Shown piece after piece: positions 11,501-30,057 of a stretch of 64,000 nt of DNA (position 1 is its first letter; every line of letters begins with the position of its first letter). The notes under the pieces were generated by a model. It worked only from the letters and a program-made list of their open reading frames with translations, was not told the DNA's origin and searched no databases. The stretch spans positions 372,001 through 436,000 of the forward strand of contig JAKFAO010000006.1 in the NCBI GenBank assembly GCA_021527695.1, written 5' to 3'. Made by a program: the position numbers and the translations under genes. The DNA comes from Naematelia aurantialba (Eukaryota; Basidiomycota; Tremellomycetes; Tremellales; Naemateliaceae).

Positions 11501-12864
11501 GGTGACGATACCGAGGTCCAGTCAAAATCTACATCGACCTTGCTTGTTGATTTTGGGACAACGGGAAGAAGCGCGCCAGAACCCAAGCTATAGCAAGCCG
11601 CCATTCCGTCAGACCTTGCTGGAGACTTGATACTGGCGGCCGGGTACTAACCCTAGAGCTTGAGGTGTCGACGAAGAGGACGAGACATCGATGACAGCAA
11701 TCTGAATGTGTTCAGCACCTCTCCTGAAGTTCTAGTTGCCTTACCCTCAGATGAGTGAGCTCTTTGGCTGTGATGGCGTCAAACGCAACGTCCCAAAATA
11801 CCAGGCTCCATTCGAAAAACGAATAGTAGGTATATGCTTGTGCCTAATGTCAGCATTTAAAGTTATCGCATCTGTCTTCGACTCACCACCTGGTATGCGC
11901 AAAACAGAGTGTCGGTAGTATAGCAGGATCAGAGGCGGGATCATCAATAGGAATCCGCCAAAGACCAGCTTTCTACCATCGTTCATTAGTATCGGCATCG
12001 GTCAGTGGCATTGACAACGAACCGGCGAGATCTTGCGGATGGCGTAGTGGCATTATTGGTGGAAAACAGCATCCACGGCAGGGTGAGTAAGAGGTACAAG
12101 ATCATGAAGAGATCGTGGAGGTCTATCGGTCGTCAGCACCTTGCCGCCATCTACACGGTGTGAATATTACCGTGGTGATCCCTCGAGGTTATGTATACCC
12201 ATCCACCGCTGCGTATATCAGCACAACCGATTTCGCAAAGACAAGACGCACCAGCAGAACGTTCGCGCTATACCGACGAAGACCTCCCAGTCTGCTGTCT
12301 CATTCGCATAAAGCAGCTGCTCCTCCCCTTCCGTCAGGTCGGTGGTGGGTTGCTGGAAAGCTTCGTCTTGTTTCTTTCCTGCTCGGCTTTTGAGGTCTAC
12401 GACGTCAATGGCACTCTTCCGGCTCGTGCTTGACGCTCTGGTTGGATTTGATGTTGATTCATGAGGACTGGCTTGGCTTCGGTATCGGTGGACTAGCCAC
12501 TGCACGAGCAGCAGCAGGAACCGCGGTGTGGCGCATAGCGCAATCAGGATCTGGAATGGTGCGCGAGGTGGAGCATGATCACCTATTCTGCATGGATTCA
12601 GCAGCGTACTTGTGCAACGGGGATGACTGACGTCGCTGAGACTGAAGGAAAAAACTCGACGGGCCATCCTATGCATGCAGTCAGCTACTCAGCTCGCCAT
12701 CTTCATCTCGAGTGCAGACACCCACCTGCGACGCTATTCTTACAGAGCTCCGTCCATAGCCCGCTGACCCACCCCATTAGCAAGGCGGCCGTGAACGCCG
12801 TCGCGGCGATGGCAGTGTGAGCTCGCGGCACCCATTCTGCGGGAAATGTCAGAAGGGTCGTCAT
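8565..12864 (-). CDS. CWH43: CWH43, GPI-anchor lipid remodelling / cell wall integrity protein
   Basis: Multi-span ER/Golgi protein that in yeast introduces ceramide into GPI anchors and affects wall integrity. The start is ATG 12864 with more than ten short introns. The N-terminal half is a Frag1/DRAM/Sfk1-type membrane domain: KNSVAG, then FFPSVSAT and [14 protein letters not shown] after joining two introns, with [16 protein letters not shown] near 11800. A large central block at about 10000-10950 holds many membrane segments. The C-terminal third is an endonuclease/exonuclease/phosphatase-like domain: [19 protein letters not shown] (about 9895), [18 protein letters not shown] and VFVSHNGQ (about 9510-9590), and [10 protein letters not shown] with DITDTELQ (about 9110). 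The last exons read [15 protein letters not shown], then the tail [11 protein letters not shown] and stop TAG at 8565-8567. It thus fuses both parts in one polypeptide, as in yeast Cwh43. Confidence is high for identity, moderate for each splice site. Confidence 0.93.
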
Positions 12865-14416
12865 CTGGCATGTAGGGATGAAGCGAGGAGAAGCTGCTGG
12901 ACAGCTGTCGAGTCGTGCATGTGAGGATACGTGAGTCGGCCGGGCAAAGGACGTTCCCTTGGCAGTCAACACCGAAGCTGCGTGTGTAAACCCTGTCAAC
13001 ACGCCTGGAGCTCCGCAACGTATCCTTGGGCCAATGATTTCCCTTTCAGAAGCCCGTGTACTGTGTCGCCCATGTACCGTGCTGTCGTCTAGCCGACTGA
13101 GTCACGGGAGACGGCAAGCTGGATCACTGTACATGTACGGACGACGTGGAAAACAACGGCGAACGAACCATCATCACTCAAACTGGGCAGCCTGACTCTA
13201 AAATACTCGTAGCCCGGCCATTGGCAGCGGGTTTTGTCGGCGAGGTATGATCAGTGCATCTTCACTCCATTGGACAGAGAAGCACAGCCGTCCTGGATGA
13301 CCATGAAAGACTGTCAAGTATATGGCGCTCTCGGAGCGAGTCAAAGAATGTAAGCTCAGCGCTTGTTGAGCGATTGGAGACTTTAGTTTGGGATAGGTGT
13401 TGGCATTCGAGACCTAAGAGTAGTGTCCCCGTTTCGTACTACGAGGGGCAAGGAACTCCCCCTCCACCAGGGCCGCAGCCGCAGCGTGCACGCCCTGCGA
13501 GGTAGCAATGTAAGACTGCGAGAGCGAGGGGCCGACGCGAGTCTCTGGGCGGAGAAATTGAAATGTTCGGGAATTGCAGTGTCGTGGCGATCGGTTGCGA
13601 CGGTGGAGACGACACCTCGGGCGGCGCGCGCGCTCATCGGCCGTTGGGCCGGGAAGCGTTGCCAGAGGGGGGGGGGGCGGGGGCGGACCGTTCAGGGGCC
13701 GGCACTGCCCAGCCAAACCCACAAAGGGCATTTCGTCGTCGCCTCCTCTGCTTTGCTCATCGTCCCACTTGAATAATATACTTGCTCTTACATCCCCCTA
13801 GTAGTCACCCCCCATACATCCCCTCTGTGTACAGTGCAGCAGAAACCGACGCGACTGAACCCCATCGAGACGCGATCACCACCTTTTTGGAGCAGCGCCT
13901 GACCGACATTTACGACCGAGCGACGTCTTCACGAACGTGAGTAAAAGAAACTGGGAGAGAAGAGGCGAGGGGACTTTGATCTGTAAGTCATGCCATCTCT
14001 GCAGGTCAGGAAGCCGTGAGACGATGGGAGAGGTACTTGGGGACGGCGAGAAGCGGGCGACTGTGGGCGGGCAGCCCCACTGCCGATCATGTCCTAGCGC
14101 GTGACCATGTCGTCACGTCAGCAGCAGGTGTAGAGACGATCTTTCAAACATCGATGGACCCCTCGTGTGAGGGCGGCATGGCTGAAAAGAAGAGAGCGAA
14201 GAAACAGAAACGCGACGGGTGACTTTTATGTGTCGCCAGGAAGCATGGGTGGTCCTCTCATCGTCTCTGAGCTTCTTTCCTCTTTTCGCCAGGCTCAGGC
14301 ATATGCATGCGCGAGCTCATATCATCTCCTGGCCTCCATCAGCCCGAGTCATGCATTTGCTGACCAGTCCAACAGTGAATTACTAGCAGACGCCACGACG
14401 GAAACCTTTTTTTACG
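12865..14416. other. Intergenic, 1.55 kb; divergent 5' region of CWH43 and CHD1
   Basis: Carries the promoters of two divergent genes and a long G tract near 13670. Around 13940-14005 there is a plausible 5'-UTR intron (donor GTGAGT about 13936, acceptor CTGCAG about 14005), which would make part of this the CHD1 leader. Small open frames at 13383-13801 overlap on both strands in GC-rich sequence and look spurious. Confidence 0.45.
13667..13686 (+). repeat. G-rich tract, possible G-quadruplex
   Basis: An 11-base G run, C, then a 5-base G run and CGG, with GGGCCGGG about 25 bases upstream. This satisfies a four-tract G-quadruplex pattern on the plus strand, 730 bases upstream of the CHD1 ATG. 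It may also be a sequencing-length uncertainty point. Confidence 0.6.
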
Positions 14417-20166
<5,750 letters not shown>

Positions 20167-20959
20167 TGTGGTCGTATCTGTACGCTGGGGGGTTTCTAGC
20201 TTGAGCATTGGGTTCGCCGTGGGTCGTGGTCGTGACAGTTGTCGTTTCCCTCCATTCATCGCATTCTGGATACTTGGCATGATAGTGGCATCATTATCAT
20301 TTTCATGCATTCGGTCAGTAGTCGTCCTGGTCTGGCCATGTGCGGCATTATCTTCGCTCATTATCTTCCCTCTCGGAATGTCGAGTGCGAAGACGTCTGA
20401 CGGTATCCAAGCCAGTGAGAAGTCTGCTTTTGTTTTGAACTGAGTGGTGACTGGACGCATGATGCTGAAGCAAGACCTTGGTGGCCGGTTTTCGCTTGGT
20501 TTGTTGACACGAATGTCTGAAACCGACTTTGCGGATGCTTGTCATGGGCTTGGCAGTAGTTGTGTCTCACTGATGATTCACTGATGACTCTGTCCACGGC
20601 TCGCCATGCCGCAGCAAGAGGGATCACGCGGGTGCACGCCAACGAGTATATCATGCACGCGCTGGACTGCCCTGTTTCCCCAGCTCTGCTCATTCCTCGT
20701 CCTCTCCCTCAGTCTTCATTCCGCACTCCCTGACCGACACGTCTGGACGTGCTCGCGTTCCTTCTTACTTGCCATCTGCCTCTCTTACCCTGGAGCCGGT
20801 CTCCCCATCATCACATTCATTCTCTAGCCTGACGTCGTCCGTCGTCCTCTTTTGCCCTCTCTTGCCCTCTCTTCCCCTGCCTGACCAGATCTATCCTTCG
20901 TTTTCCGTACCGCGTAATCATTTCAGGAAACCCCCTTGACGTCCACGCATTCACGCATC
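20167..20959. other. Intergenic, 0.8 kb
   Basis: Holds the CHD1 3' end and the promoter of the glucanase gene. A CT-rich stretch (about 20840-20880, repeated TTGCCCTCTC) lies 80-120 bases before the glucanase ATG, as is common at fungal transcription starts. No gene seen. Confidence 0.5.
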
Positions 20960-23885
20960 ATGGTTCTCATCGACTTGCAAAAGGTCCTTGCGGCGCTTGG
21001 ACTCGTATCGTCCATCACCAAGCCGATCCCGATCGTCGGCGGTATAGCCAGCGGCCTGGTCGATACAGTTGGTGGTGTGGCCAACTCTACTCTGGGGAGC
21101 AGCGGCCCGGTGGGTAGCCTGTTGGGCCCGCTAGTCGGCGGTCTTGTCGCCGCCGTCGGCGTAGGCTCTAACGACACCGACACCGACGCTGGCAGCAGCA
21201 GCGGCGCCAACAACGGCACGTCCACGTCCACATCCACAGACACCGGCAACGAAAACGACAACGGCAATGGCAATGGCAATGGCAACACGACGACGACCTA
21301 TTCTGCTGCGTCGGACGACAGCAACGACAATGACAGCTGCGCCTTCCAGCCTTACACCCCCGCCACGCCTGTACAACTCGAGAGCTTTGCCCCGTACGAT
21401 GCTGCGCAGGCCCTGATATACCGGTACAGGCAGCAGCAGTCGGTCAACCTCGGCTCGTGGTTCGTCCAGGAACAATGGATGAACCCGTCTCTCTTTGCCT
21501 GTGCGAGCGGGAACAAGCAGGCGGAGCTTGACGTCGCACAGGGCTGGGGCGGTGTAGATGGCGCCAAGCAGGTGCTCGAGCGGCACTGGGACGAGTGGAT
21601 CGGGGAAAGCGATTTCGCCTACCTCGCGGGTATCGGTAGGTACCTTCCCATACCTCTTCCACTTGTGACCTTGATCCTTCCTTCGTCTTTCCTGCATTCC
21701 CTCCTGACCCTCGGCGTATTGTCGCCTCCACACTGACAAGTCGACACTCGCGCGTCCGCCACGATGAACACATGCGTGAATGGGTGCAGACGCTGATGTC
21801 TGCTTGTTTACTGTCTGGCGAGCAGGTATCAACACGGTGCGCTTGCCGATCGGGTACTGGAATTTGGGACCGGTGTACTGCCAGGGCACGCCGTTCGAGA
21901 GCGTCGCTTCCGTATACGTCAATTCGTGGGCACGCGTCGTGCGAGCCATCAACTGGGCCGAGAAGTACGGCCTCGGAGTTCTCGTCGACCTCCACGGTGA
22001 GTCGTTGACGACGTGAAGACGCCGAGGGCTCAAGTGTCCAGGTGCACCGGGCAGCCAGAACGGACAGGCCCATTCCGGCGTCTCGGACGGCCAGCAGAAC
22101 CTGTTTGGTAATCCCGCCAATGTCCAGCTCACGATGAACGCCCTCACCTACCTCACCCAGCAGCTTGTCAAGGTCAACAACGTCGTCGGTATTGAGATTC
22201 TCAACGAGCCTAGCAATGTCGATGGACTCCCAGCTTTCTGTCAGTCACACTTGACCAGCCACAAGCCACCGATTATGACGTTGCATGTCCGTCGTGCAGC
22301 TGCTGATGAGGTGGTAGACTCGCAGGCGTTGACGACGTTGCGTCAAGTCTCGCCAGAGGCCGCGGCATTCCCTTTCTAGTGAGTCGGCAAGTATTTCGTT
22401 GACTGGGACTGAGTGGCGAACAGCATTCAAGACGGGTTTGACATGTCGCGATTCGCCGATTACATCTCGACACGAAACGACTTTGTCGTCCTCGACCACC
22501 ATTCCTGTAAGTCTTCCGAGAGCCGACCGTAAGGGCAGCTGACGGCGTGCCAGACTTTGTGTTTGGCGACCACGACTCCCAGGAGATCCCAGCTCAGCAG
22601 CTTACCTCGACGTTGAAGCCTGGTCAGGGATCGCTCTCGCAACAGATGATTTCCGCCGCCGCGGAAGAACGGCGCAACATTGTGATTGGCGAATTTTCCT
22701 GCGCTCTTTCAGGCGATGCCCTTGTCAACGCGACCAATTCAGCCACGGATCGCAGGCGCTTCTGCACCGGCCAAATGGAAAGCTACACCAACGCCACTGC
22801 CGGATGGAGCTTTTGGAGTAAGCGAGCATTCTTTGCATACTGCACCGGACACTGATCAGAACAGGCTACAAGACCGAAGGATGCGATGGCGATGACAATT
22901 GGTGTTTCACTCACGCGGTCGGCAACTCGCTCCCCTCCACCTTCTTCTCTTATCCCAACTCTACAGTTGCTGCCGCTGCCGCTGCTCCCAGCACCAGTGA
23001 CGCAGCAGCCGCCGTGGGATCCGGCACTAATTTCCTCTCCTTTGGCACTTCTTCCCCCTCTGATGATCAGCCCGGCTCACTCGATTACGATGCCATTCTC
23101 GCGGCGCTCGGCGCGGACGATTCCCAAGCTAACCTGATGAACGAGGCGTTTGCCACCACCGAGTACGACATGGTGCCACAAGGCGACGCAGATGACAACA
23201 CGGCCGCTTCCTCGCCCAGCGCCTCGCCAGAGACGACTCCTTCCAGCCCCGACAGCAGCATCGGCGCCCAAGCCGCTTTTGCAGCTGACCCCATGCTGAA
23301 CACCGCCACCATCCCGTCCTCCCGCATGGACCTCGTGCACCAGGGAAACCGGAAACGCTCGCTCGGCCTATCCGACCTGCCCCAGCGTGCCTTCCTCTGG
23401 TCCTCGTCGATTGCGCAACACCGCTTCGTTGCTCGACACTCTCGCGTAGCCCGCCGCAGCCATGCCGGAAAGCATGCACGCCGAGACGATTCCTCAGATG
23501 CTGGGACGAACGCCTACACCCCGGAACAGACTGCCATTGCCAAAGGATACAGCGACGGTTGGAAAGCCGCCAAGACCTTTGCAAACTTCAACGGATCTCG
23601 ACTTGGTAAGTGTCGCCTTTGCAGAGTTGCTGCCATTGCAGGCCTACTGCTATGACGACTTTACTGATTTGCGCAGGGTTCTCGGGTCAATTTGTCAGTG
23701 ATGCCATCTCAGCCATGAACGGCAAGATCCTCAGTGGGGACGAGCAGTCATACCGGCAGTGGTTCAGTGAGTCATCCCTGTGGACAAGTGCTCGAGTTCT
23801 GATGCCTCGCACAGTGAAGGGTCTGGTCGACGGAGAGCTGCAGGTGATAAAAATGTTGGCGCTACAGTCCCAAGGCCCTCAGTAG
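20960..23885 (+). CDS. GH5 exo-beta-1,3-glucanase with long N- and C-terminal extensions
   Basis: Secreted or wall-associated glycoside hydrolase family 5 (subfamily 9 type) enzyme acting on beta-1,3-glucan. The start is ATG 20960. Residues about 1-60 are hydrophobic and Gly/Val-rich (KVLAALGLVSS) and may act as a signal or anchor. Residues about 70-110 are a low-complexity Asp/Ser/Thr/Asn/Gly linker (TSTSTSTDTGNENDNGNG). The catalytic domain begins near residue 165 with NLGSWFVQEQW, continues after an intron with INTVRLPIGYW, LVDLHGAPGSQNGQ and GIEILNEP (acid/base Glu), then VIGEFSCALS (nucleophile Glu) and GWSFW. Both catalytic glutamates are present. About 250 residues follow that typical Exg1-like enzymes lack: Ala/Ser-rich, then a basic patch (RHSRVARRSHAGKHARR) and a helical end. 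Stop TAG 23883-23885. Six or more introns. Confidence 0.9.
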
Positions 23886-24044
23886 CAGAAACAAACATAG
23901 GATATGAGGGAGTCTCATGCCGAACCAATGCATGGATGAAAGCGCGACTATCTGACGTGGCATTTCTTCGGTGGCTACCTGTCGCCGAGTCCGCGTCAAT
24001 CGTTCAGCTTGCATCTGCAGTACCTCTATTTCTCGACAGTCAAC

Positions 24045-27000
24045 ATGTCGGGCAATACCTCGCCGCAAGTGACATCACATAACAGTGCTCCGGACGTGCT
24101 GGCTCAGACGTCGGGCACTGTGGGCAAGGCTGCGCGCAAAGTGAGGCTGTTTGCGGGGACCATTGGAGATGATCTCAGCTCGGACGAGGAAGGAGCACTG
24201 GCTCTTGACCGTGCACAGGACGGGGACGGTATGTCCCTTGTGAGACTGTCACAGAACCATTTACTTATCCGTTCCTAGCATTTGGATCACATCACCGCCA
24301 AACTTCCTACACCGGTCCAAATAATACATCACCTACGTCCCGCATCACCTCAATCGTGAACTCGTCTCGACTAAAGCACCCAAAACTGCAGCGTGCAAGT
24401 ACCACGAGCTCGTCTATATCGATCCATAGCGAGCCGATCACGGGCAATCAAGGTAATGCGGAAGCGGGCCCGAGCAATCCCTACCAGGAATGGAAGAGCA
24501 GGCATCGACTAAACCGGACATCAAGTCTGCGGACTGGCAATGGCCTGGGAAAGGGTCGGCATAGAGATGATGGTGGGAGGCCCGAGCGTGGCGCGGGAAG
24601 ATTGGAGGGCATTGGCGACGAGTACTACCATGGTTCAGCCAGGCTGGATCATCTGGATGACTCGGGTTCCGAACGGGAGGACGGTGAGCGAGCCGGCGGA
24701 ATCATACCGGTGAACCCGCCGGTGGTGGCTCCCATCACCCCGGTAGCAGCAGCGGACACAGCCGAGGGGAGGGAGCGGCTCGAGTGGCAGAGCATGCTGG
24801 CGTCAGTGTTGGAAGGAGAGGTCCTGACCGAGGAGACGTCGAGGATCGGAGAAGACAATACGAGCGAACAAACGTTCAGAAAGGAGCTGGGCCAGTCGCT
24901 CTGGTGGCAGATCCGCGCGCGGATGCGCGGCCGCACAGAAGCGGAGGAGAAGCGGCGGGTAGAGGAAAGGCGCAATAGGGTGGTCGATGCCGTGCTGGAG
25001 GAGGTTGAGGGCTTTGTTGTCAAGTCTAGCCCAGGTCCCATGGGAGTCGGACGCCGCCTTTCTGCCGAGGACACATCAAACTCAGATCACATAGAAGACC
25101 CAAAGGAGAAGAGCGAGAGCGCCGCGCTCGACCAGGTGACTCTGGTCCTCGAGAAGCTCGGTGTCGTGGAGGGGCTCTATCCCCATACTGCTGCTTTCCG
25201 ACAAGCCAAAGCACTGTACGACTCAGAGTCATTCCAGGCTCGAGTGAATGCGATCACGGCCTGGTCGACAGTGGTCACCTCGCTTCAACAACAGCTGTAC
25301 ATCTTGAAAAAGTGGACGGGGTCGGACGATCTCGATGTCACGAGACCGAACACTACGAAGGAGAAGGCTCTGGTAGGGAAGAGCCGATATCATCCGCTCG
25401 ATGGGAAGGCCAAGGCCCAGGCCCAAGCGGCGATTGATCAGGTAGCCGATGACTCGACCTTCCTCGAACGAATCATGAAGGAGGACAATTTGCAAAAGAC
25501 ATTCGGAAAGCGTGTCTTTGTCGATATCATGGTCCTCATCCACAACGCCAAGCAAACCGTCATCAGTCATCTTCCGCTGTTCGAGCAACTCAAGCTTCCC
25601 GACTTCCAGTACGAGCTCGTACGATTGATTGGATTCCCCGGACGTCTCATCATTGAGGCATTGAAGATCCGTTTGGACGCCGCCGCTAAGCTCGTCGACC
25701 CAAATCCGATGGTCATCAACGATATGATCGACAACTTCCGGCTCATTATGAGCCTCGCTGTCCTGATCAAGCGCGAGTACGACGAAATCGTCGAACCAGA
25801 CCCCGAGGCACGGTGGCGAATTCCGCCCTGCCTCGCACCAGATTACGATGCCGTCCTCTTGGATGGGCTGCGGACCTTCTTCAAGCTGCTGCATTGGAAG
25901 CTCAAGAGCGGAAGCAGGGCGATCTACTTTCGCGAGACCGAGGTGCTGGAGGACGAGTGGGAGTTCTTGTACGAAGCGGCAGAAGCTGTCCCTGGCGGAG
26001 ACTTGGTCGTGGCCGAACACTTCTGGTACGTCGCGTGTTCATGTGGCGCTGATACCCAGCTCTCTCACGAACAAACTCATGGTCCGGGTTTGCAATTATT
26101 TTGACACCCAGCTTCACGTCCCCGTTTTGGCCAAATCCACGAGCAGGGCGACCTTGCGCAAGTTTCAACAGGATATGGATGGCAGCAAAGAGAAACGACC
26201 GATGACGCCGGACGAGATGTTTGTATGGTACGGCAAGATTCTCGATGCGGTCCGAATGCGGTATCGCAAGCTGCAGAGATTCGCACGACGTCTGACGCAG
26301 AGATTCGACAATTCATCAGAGTATAGCCTGGAAGAAGAAGATTTGGATGTCTTTGTGAATCAGATGTTTGAGACGGGCCATTTCTTGGTATACACGCAGG
26401 TCTTCGAAGAGAGAGGTACCTATATCATGGCGGACGGATCTCTGTGGAATGATCCAGATTACGTGCGGCAGCTCCTCACCAGGGCGTTCTCCATGACCAT
26501 CTCGACCACTCGACCCCGAGAGCACAATACCGAACACGCCGCGGATGAAACGCAAGGAGAAAACGGAAATGCGCGGCAGAGTGTGGATGGTCATGCCGAC
26601 GAAGACCAGGCAGGATATCTCCTGCTGCTGTCGCCGCGACAAAACTTTGCCTGGACAGGAGCGGTCATGACTCTTGATCTTCCTTATATCGATTTCGCGC
26701 TTGAAGACAATCGTATCCGTCTCATCGCGGATGGACCCATGTCAAGGCTGAGCTTGTGTCAACGTCTGTTCGCAGACTCTCTTGTCGATCCCGACTCGAA
26801 CGAGCCAGCCTTGACGGTGAAATGTGTCGTCGAGCAACAGGCTCACTTGCCTCGGTTACACCGCGAATTGCGCAAGATTGCCCGGTCAAACTATCGTCTG
26901 ACGGAGTCGTTCATCGAGTCCGCTGCGCACGTCCGCAAGACTCTGAGAGGAACTCCGACGCCGCCTGACATGGTACAGAATTGGTTTGTCTTTGCGTCGG

Positions 27001-28975
27001 AGCAAGCCAAGAGGTATCGCATGCACGTCGAGGCATCTATTTTTCCCCGTTTCAGTCGCCTATGTATGCGTCTGGCCATCAGCTGGGTTTCGTTCATCTG
27101 CGACAGCTGTGACCCTACGGATCGCAAGACGTTTCGCTGGACTGTATCGGCTTTGCGTTTCGCCCTCGAAGTCACGCACGGACGAAACATCTTACACCTC
27201 GAATCGAACGAGTTCTCCCTATTACGGAAGAGTGTTGCATCACTCGTCTCTCTGCTCATCTCGCACTTCGATGTGCTTGGAGCGAGATCAAGCATGGAAG
27301 CGAAGAAAGAGGCAGAGCGGCTAGAGGCCATGCGTCGTCTCCAGCGTCTGCAAGAATCCATCGACGACGACACTATCCCTCGTGCGACCTCGCCGTCAGG
27401 TCAAAAGGCCATGATCGAGCGAAGTATTCGGCTTGTGCGCGAGGAGCGGCTGCGCCTCATTGCTGCGCTCGAAGCGCAACGGACAGGGTTATCCGCCGAT
27501 CAACATCTAACTGGACAAGTGCTGGACGAGCAAGTGTCCGAAGACCGCGCTTTGGTCTTCCTTGCTGCGTCGTCGTCGAACATTGCTCTTCGCTGGCAGC
27601 AGGGTGCCTTTATTGGCGGTGGGGCCAACGGCAACGTGTACATTGGCTTCAATCTTGATTCCGGCGGTGTCATGGCGGTCAAAGAGATCCGTGTGCAGGA
27701 TTTGAGCAACAGCCCCACTCTGTACAAACAGATCAAGGATGAGAGTGATGTCATGTCCATACTACAACATCCGAATATCGTCGAGTATTATGGTATCGAG
27801 GTGAGCGTCGCGCACTCCTCTTACCCAGGCGCTAACAAGGACAGGTACATCGAGATCGTGTGTTTATCTTCCAGGAATACTGCGAGGGTGGATCTCTGGC
27901 GAATCAGCTTGAGCATGGACGGATCGAAGATGAAGACGTGGTCATCCTGTATACCCTGCAAATGCTGCAGGGTCTGGAATACCTCCACTCGAAGGGGGTG
28001 GAGCACCGGGACGTGAAACCTGAAAGTGAGCCGTATGCTCTGCGGAGCTGACGAAAGATATCCTGCTGGGATACAACTCGGTGATCAAGTATGTCGACTT
28101 TGGGGCTAGCAAGGTCATCACCAAGGGCAACCGAACCATGGCCAAGACCAGGGCGATCCGTTCCCGAGCTGTTGGTGCCGAGGGACCTGCTGTGATGAAT
28201 TCGCTAGCCGGCACTCCTATGTAAGTGGCTAGTGATCTACCAGACAGACGCTGACGGCGACAGGTACATGGCGCCCGAGGTCATTCGGGCCACCGAGCGG
28301 GGTGCTCGGCTCGGTGCATCGGATATATGGAGTATGGGCTGTGTGGTTCTAGAGATTACGACTGGTCGTAAACCGTGGCAACACCTTGACAACGAATGGT
28401 GTGTTTTCAGACGACGGTGCCGGCTGACAGCTCAGGGCAATCATGTTCCACATTGGTATCAGCGAGCAGCACCCGCCTCTGCCTAATGCTTCCGAGCTGT
28501 CTCCGCTCGGCGTGGACTTTATCGAGCAGTGTTTCATCCTTGACCCGGCTGAACGACCGTCAGCTACAGAGCTTTTGCAACATCCGTGGCTCGCGCCGAT
28601 GCTGCAACAGATGGTGCGTGCCGTTTCCAATCCCATATTGACCACTGCCGGCTGGCTGCATGGCACTAATCTCACCTTGACAACTGCAAGTTGCTGCGTG
28701 ACCTTAGGTGTTAATATGAGTTAGGAGAGTAGGCTGACGGTCCTCTTCAGACGGAGCATCTGTTGGAAACGTCGAGCTCGGGCGGAGGGCCGAGTGCCAA
28801 CTCAACCCTGGCGGATCAATATGAGCAGGCAGCGCTCGTCGGCGCCAAGATGGCAGAGATGGTGCAGAAGGCCGATGGGACACAGCAGGGGGACGATCTT
28901 GGGTCGTTTGATAATACCCCGGCAGGGTCGACTCCGCAGGGCGGCGAGGAGATTTTGAGTCAGGCGATAATCTGA
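24045..28975 (+). CDS. SSK2: SSK2-type MAP kinase kinase kinase (HOG pathway)
   Basis: Cytosolic serine/threonine kinase at the head of the high-osmolarity glycerol MAPK cascade, activated in fungi by the Ssk1 response regulator. The start is ATG 24045. Intron 1 lies at about 24229-24278 and intron 2 near 26026-26060. The N-terminal about 1,150 residues form the long regulatory region, mostly in two large exons. The kinase domain (from about 27590) has the Gly loop FIGGGANGNVYIG, VAIK-type MAVKEI, HPNIVEYYGIEV, EYCEGGSLANQLEHGRIED, catalytic EHRDVKPENILLG across an intron, YVDFGASK (DFG), and the activation segment GTPMYMAPEV. DNEWAIMFHI and RPSATELLQHPWL close the domain, and a Ser/Gly-rich tail runs to TGA at 28973-28975. 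All catalytic residues are present. The pattern matches Ssk2/Ssk22/Wis4, not Bck1 or Ste11. Confidence 0.96.
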
Positions 28976-30057
28976 GGGGCGGCAGTGCGGCACGCCTTCA
29001 TCTGCTTTCGCAGTATTATGCCTCTAGCAATCTCCTGCAAAGGTCAGCGCTTTTCGTGACCGTTATCACGCGTCATTCGTGAGACTAAGCGTTGCTGGAG
29101 GGCTTCGTGGATTAGCATTGAATGACGGACGGTTTTGACAGTTTCACCCGTTTCATACTTTATCCCATCTTCGGCAGTGACTCCTGGGCTTGTTGGCTCA
29201 TGTGTTTGTAAAAATGTTTGTAAAAATGTACATGTACTGTATCGTACTGGCAGAAGCGAGAGTATCAGACACTCCCACGAGCCGCTGGAGACTTTCGATG
29301 TACACCCAACCAACCGTTGGCGCAGCGGCGGTCATGCTCGGTCCTCGGCGGCGTTAACAGATGGAGAGGCGGTTGGATCTCGGGTGAGAACAGCTCGTCG
29401 CCGTGCCTGGGTCACGAAAACGTCCATGACTGAATTGTTTTTGTTTTGTCTGAGAGCCGTCGAGTCGGGGTGTCCGGATTAGTGGGTAGGCTGGGTATCG
29501 CGAGAGGTCGAGGAGATTACTCAGCCCACGGCGGAGCGGCGGACTGTACGGATTGCGTTCGGGCTAGTTTGTCATATTCTCGGACAGAGGGCGCTGGCCG
29601 TCGAGCAGCCTCGGGGCCGGAGACAGAGCAAAGTATATATATATATCCTCGCGTCGGGGTAGTGCTACGCGGTGAACTCTTATTCTGCTGTATACACCGT
29701 GTGTCCATCTCGAGCATACTGTCGGCTGGACTGACTGACAGCGAGACGTTTGTGGACGGTTGACAAGAACTCCTAAAGACGAGCTCGCCCAAGATCAGCG
29801 CACGAGACGACGCTTGAGACGACGCTTGAGGCGCGATCACATAGAACCCACGGTGCTCCAGCTCCTCCAAGCTCTACGAGAAGACCGTGCAGACGGCGTG
29901 GGTCTTGAAGCGCGCTTCGAACTAGGGCATTGCATAGGATCGCCAGATCGCCCGACACTATAGTACATCGGAGGCCACTTGTCCGATCGGCTAGCAAGGA
30001 TCTCCAGAGAGCCCCGTCGTATACACCTAGCAACGAACCTGCTGTGCGAAAGCCAGG
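28976..30057. other. Intergenic, 1.1 kb
   Basis: Promoter side of the MCT carrier. Contains a TATA-like run (about 29634-29645), a tandem GTTTGTAAAAAT copy pair (about 29204-29227) and a doubled GAGACGACGCTTGA (about 29804-29830). No supported gene; open frames here overlap one another and lack content. Confidence 0.45.
29634..29645 (+). promoter_or_regulatory. TATA-like run upstream of MCT carrier
   Basis: Alternating TA run of about 12 bases, 410 bases before the ATG at 30058. A core-promoter role is possible if the leader is long; this rests on sequence resemblance only. Confidence 0.25.

Noticed and set aside
13383..13801. Several overlapping frames in the GC-rich stretch before CHD1
   Set aside because: They occur on both strands at once, include the G tract, and encode Gly/Arg/Pro-rich junk; better explained as promoter or leader.
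21131..22147. 338-codon minus-strand open frame over the GH5 gene
   Set aside because: It is antisense to well-supported glucanase exons; its length follows from the GC-rich, low-complexity sequence, and the product has no sensible motifs.
20960..28975. CWH43, GH5 glucanase, SSK2 and CHS5 considered as a functional cell-wall cluster
   Set aside because: They are separated by unrelated housekeeping genes on both strands, and clustering of these conserved genes is not known; ordinary interspersion is simpler.
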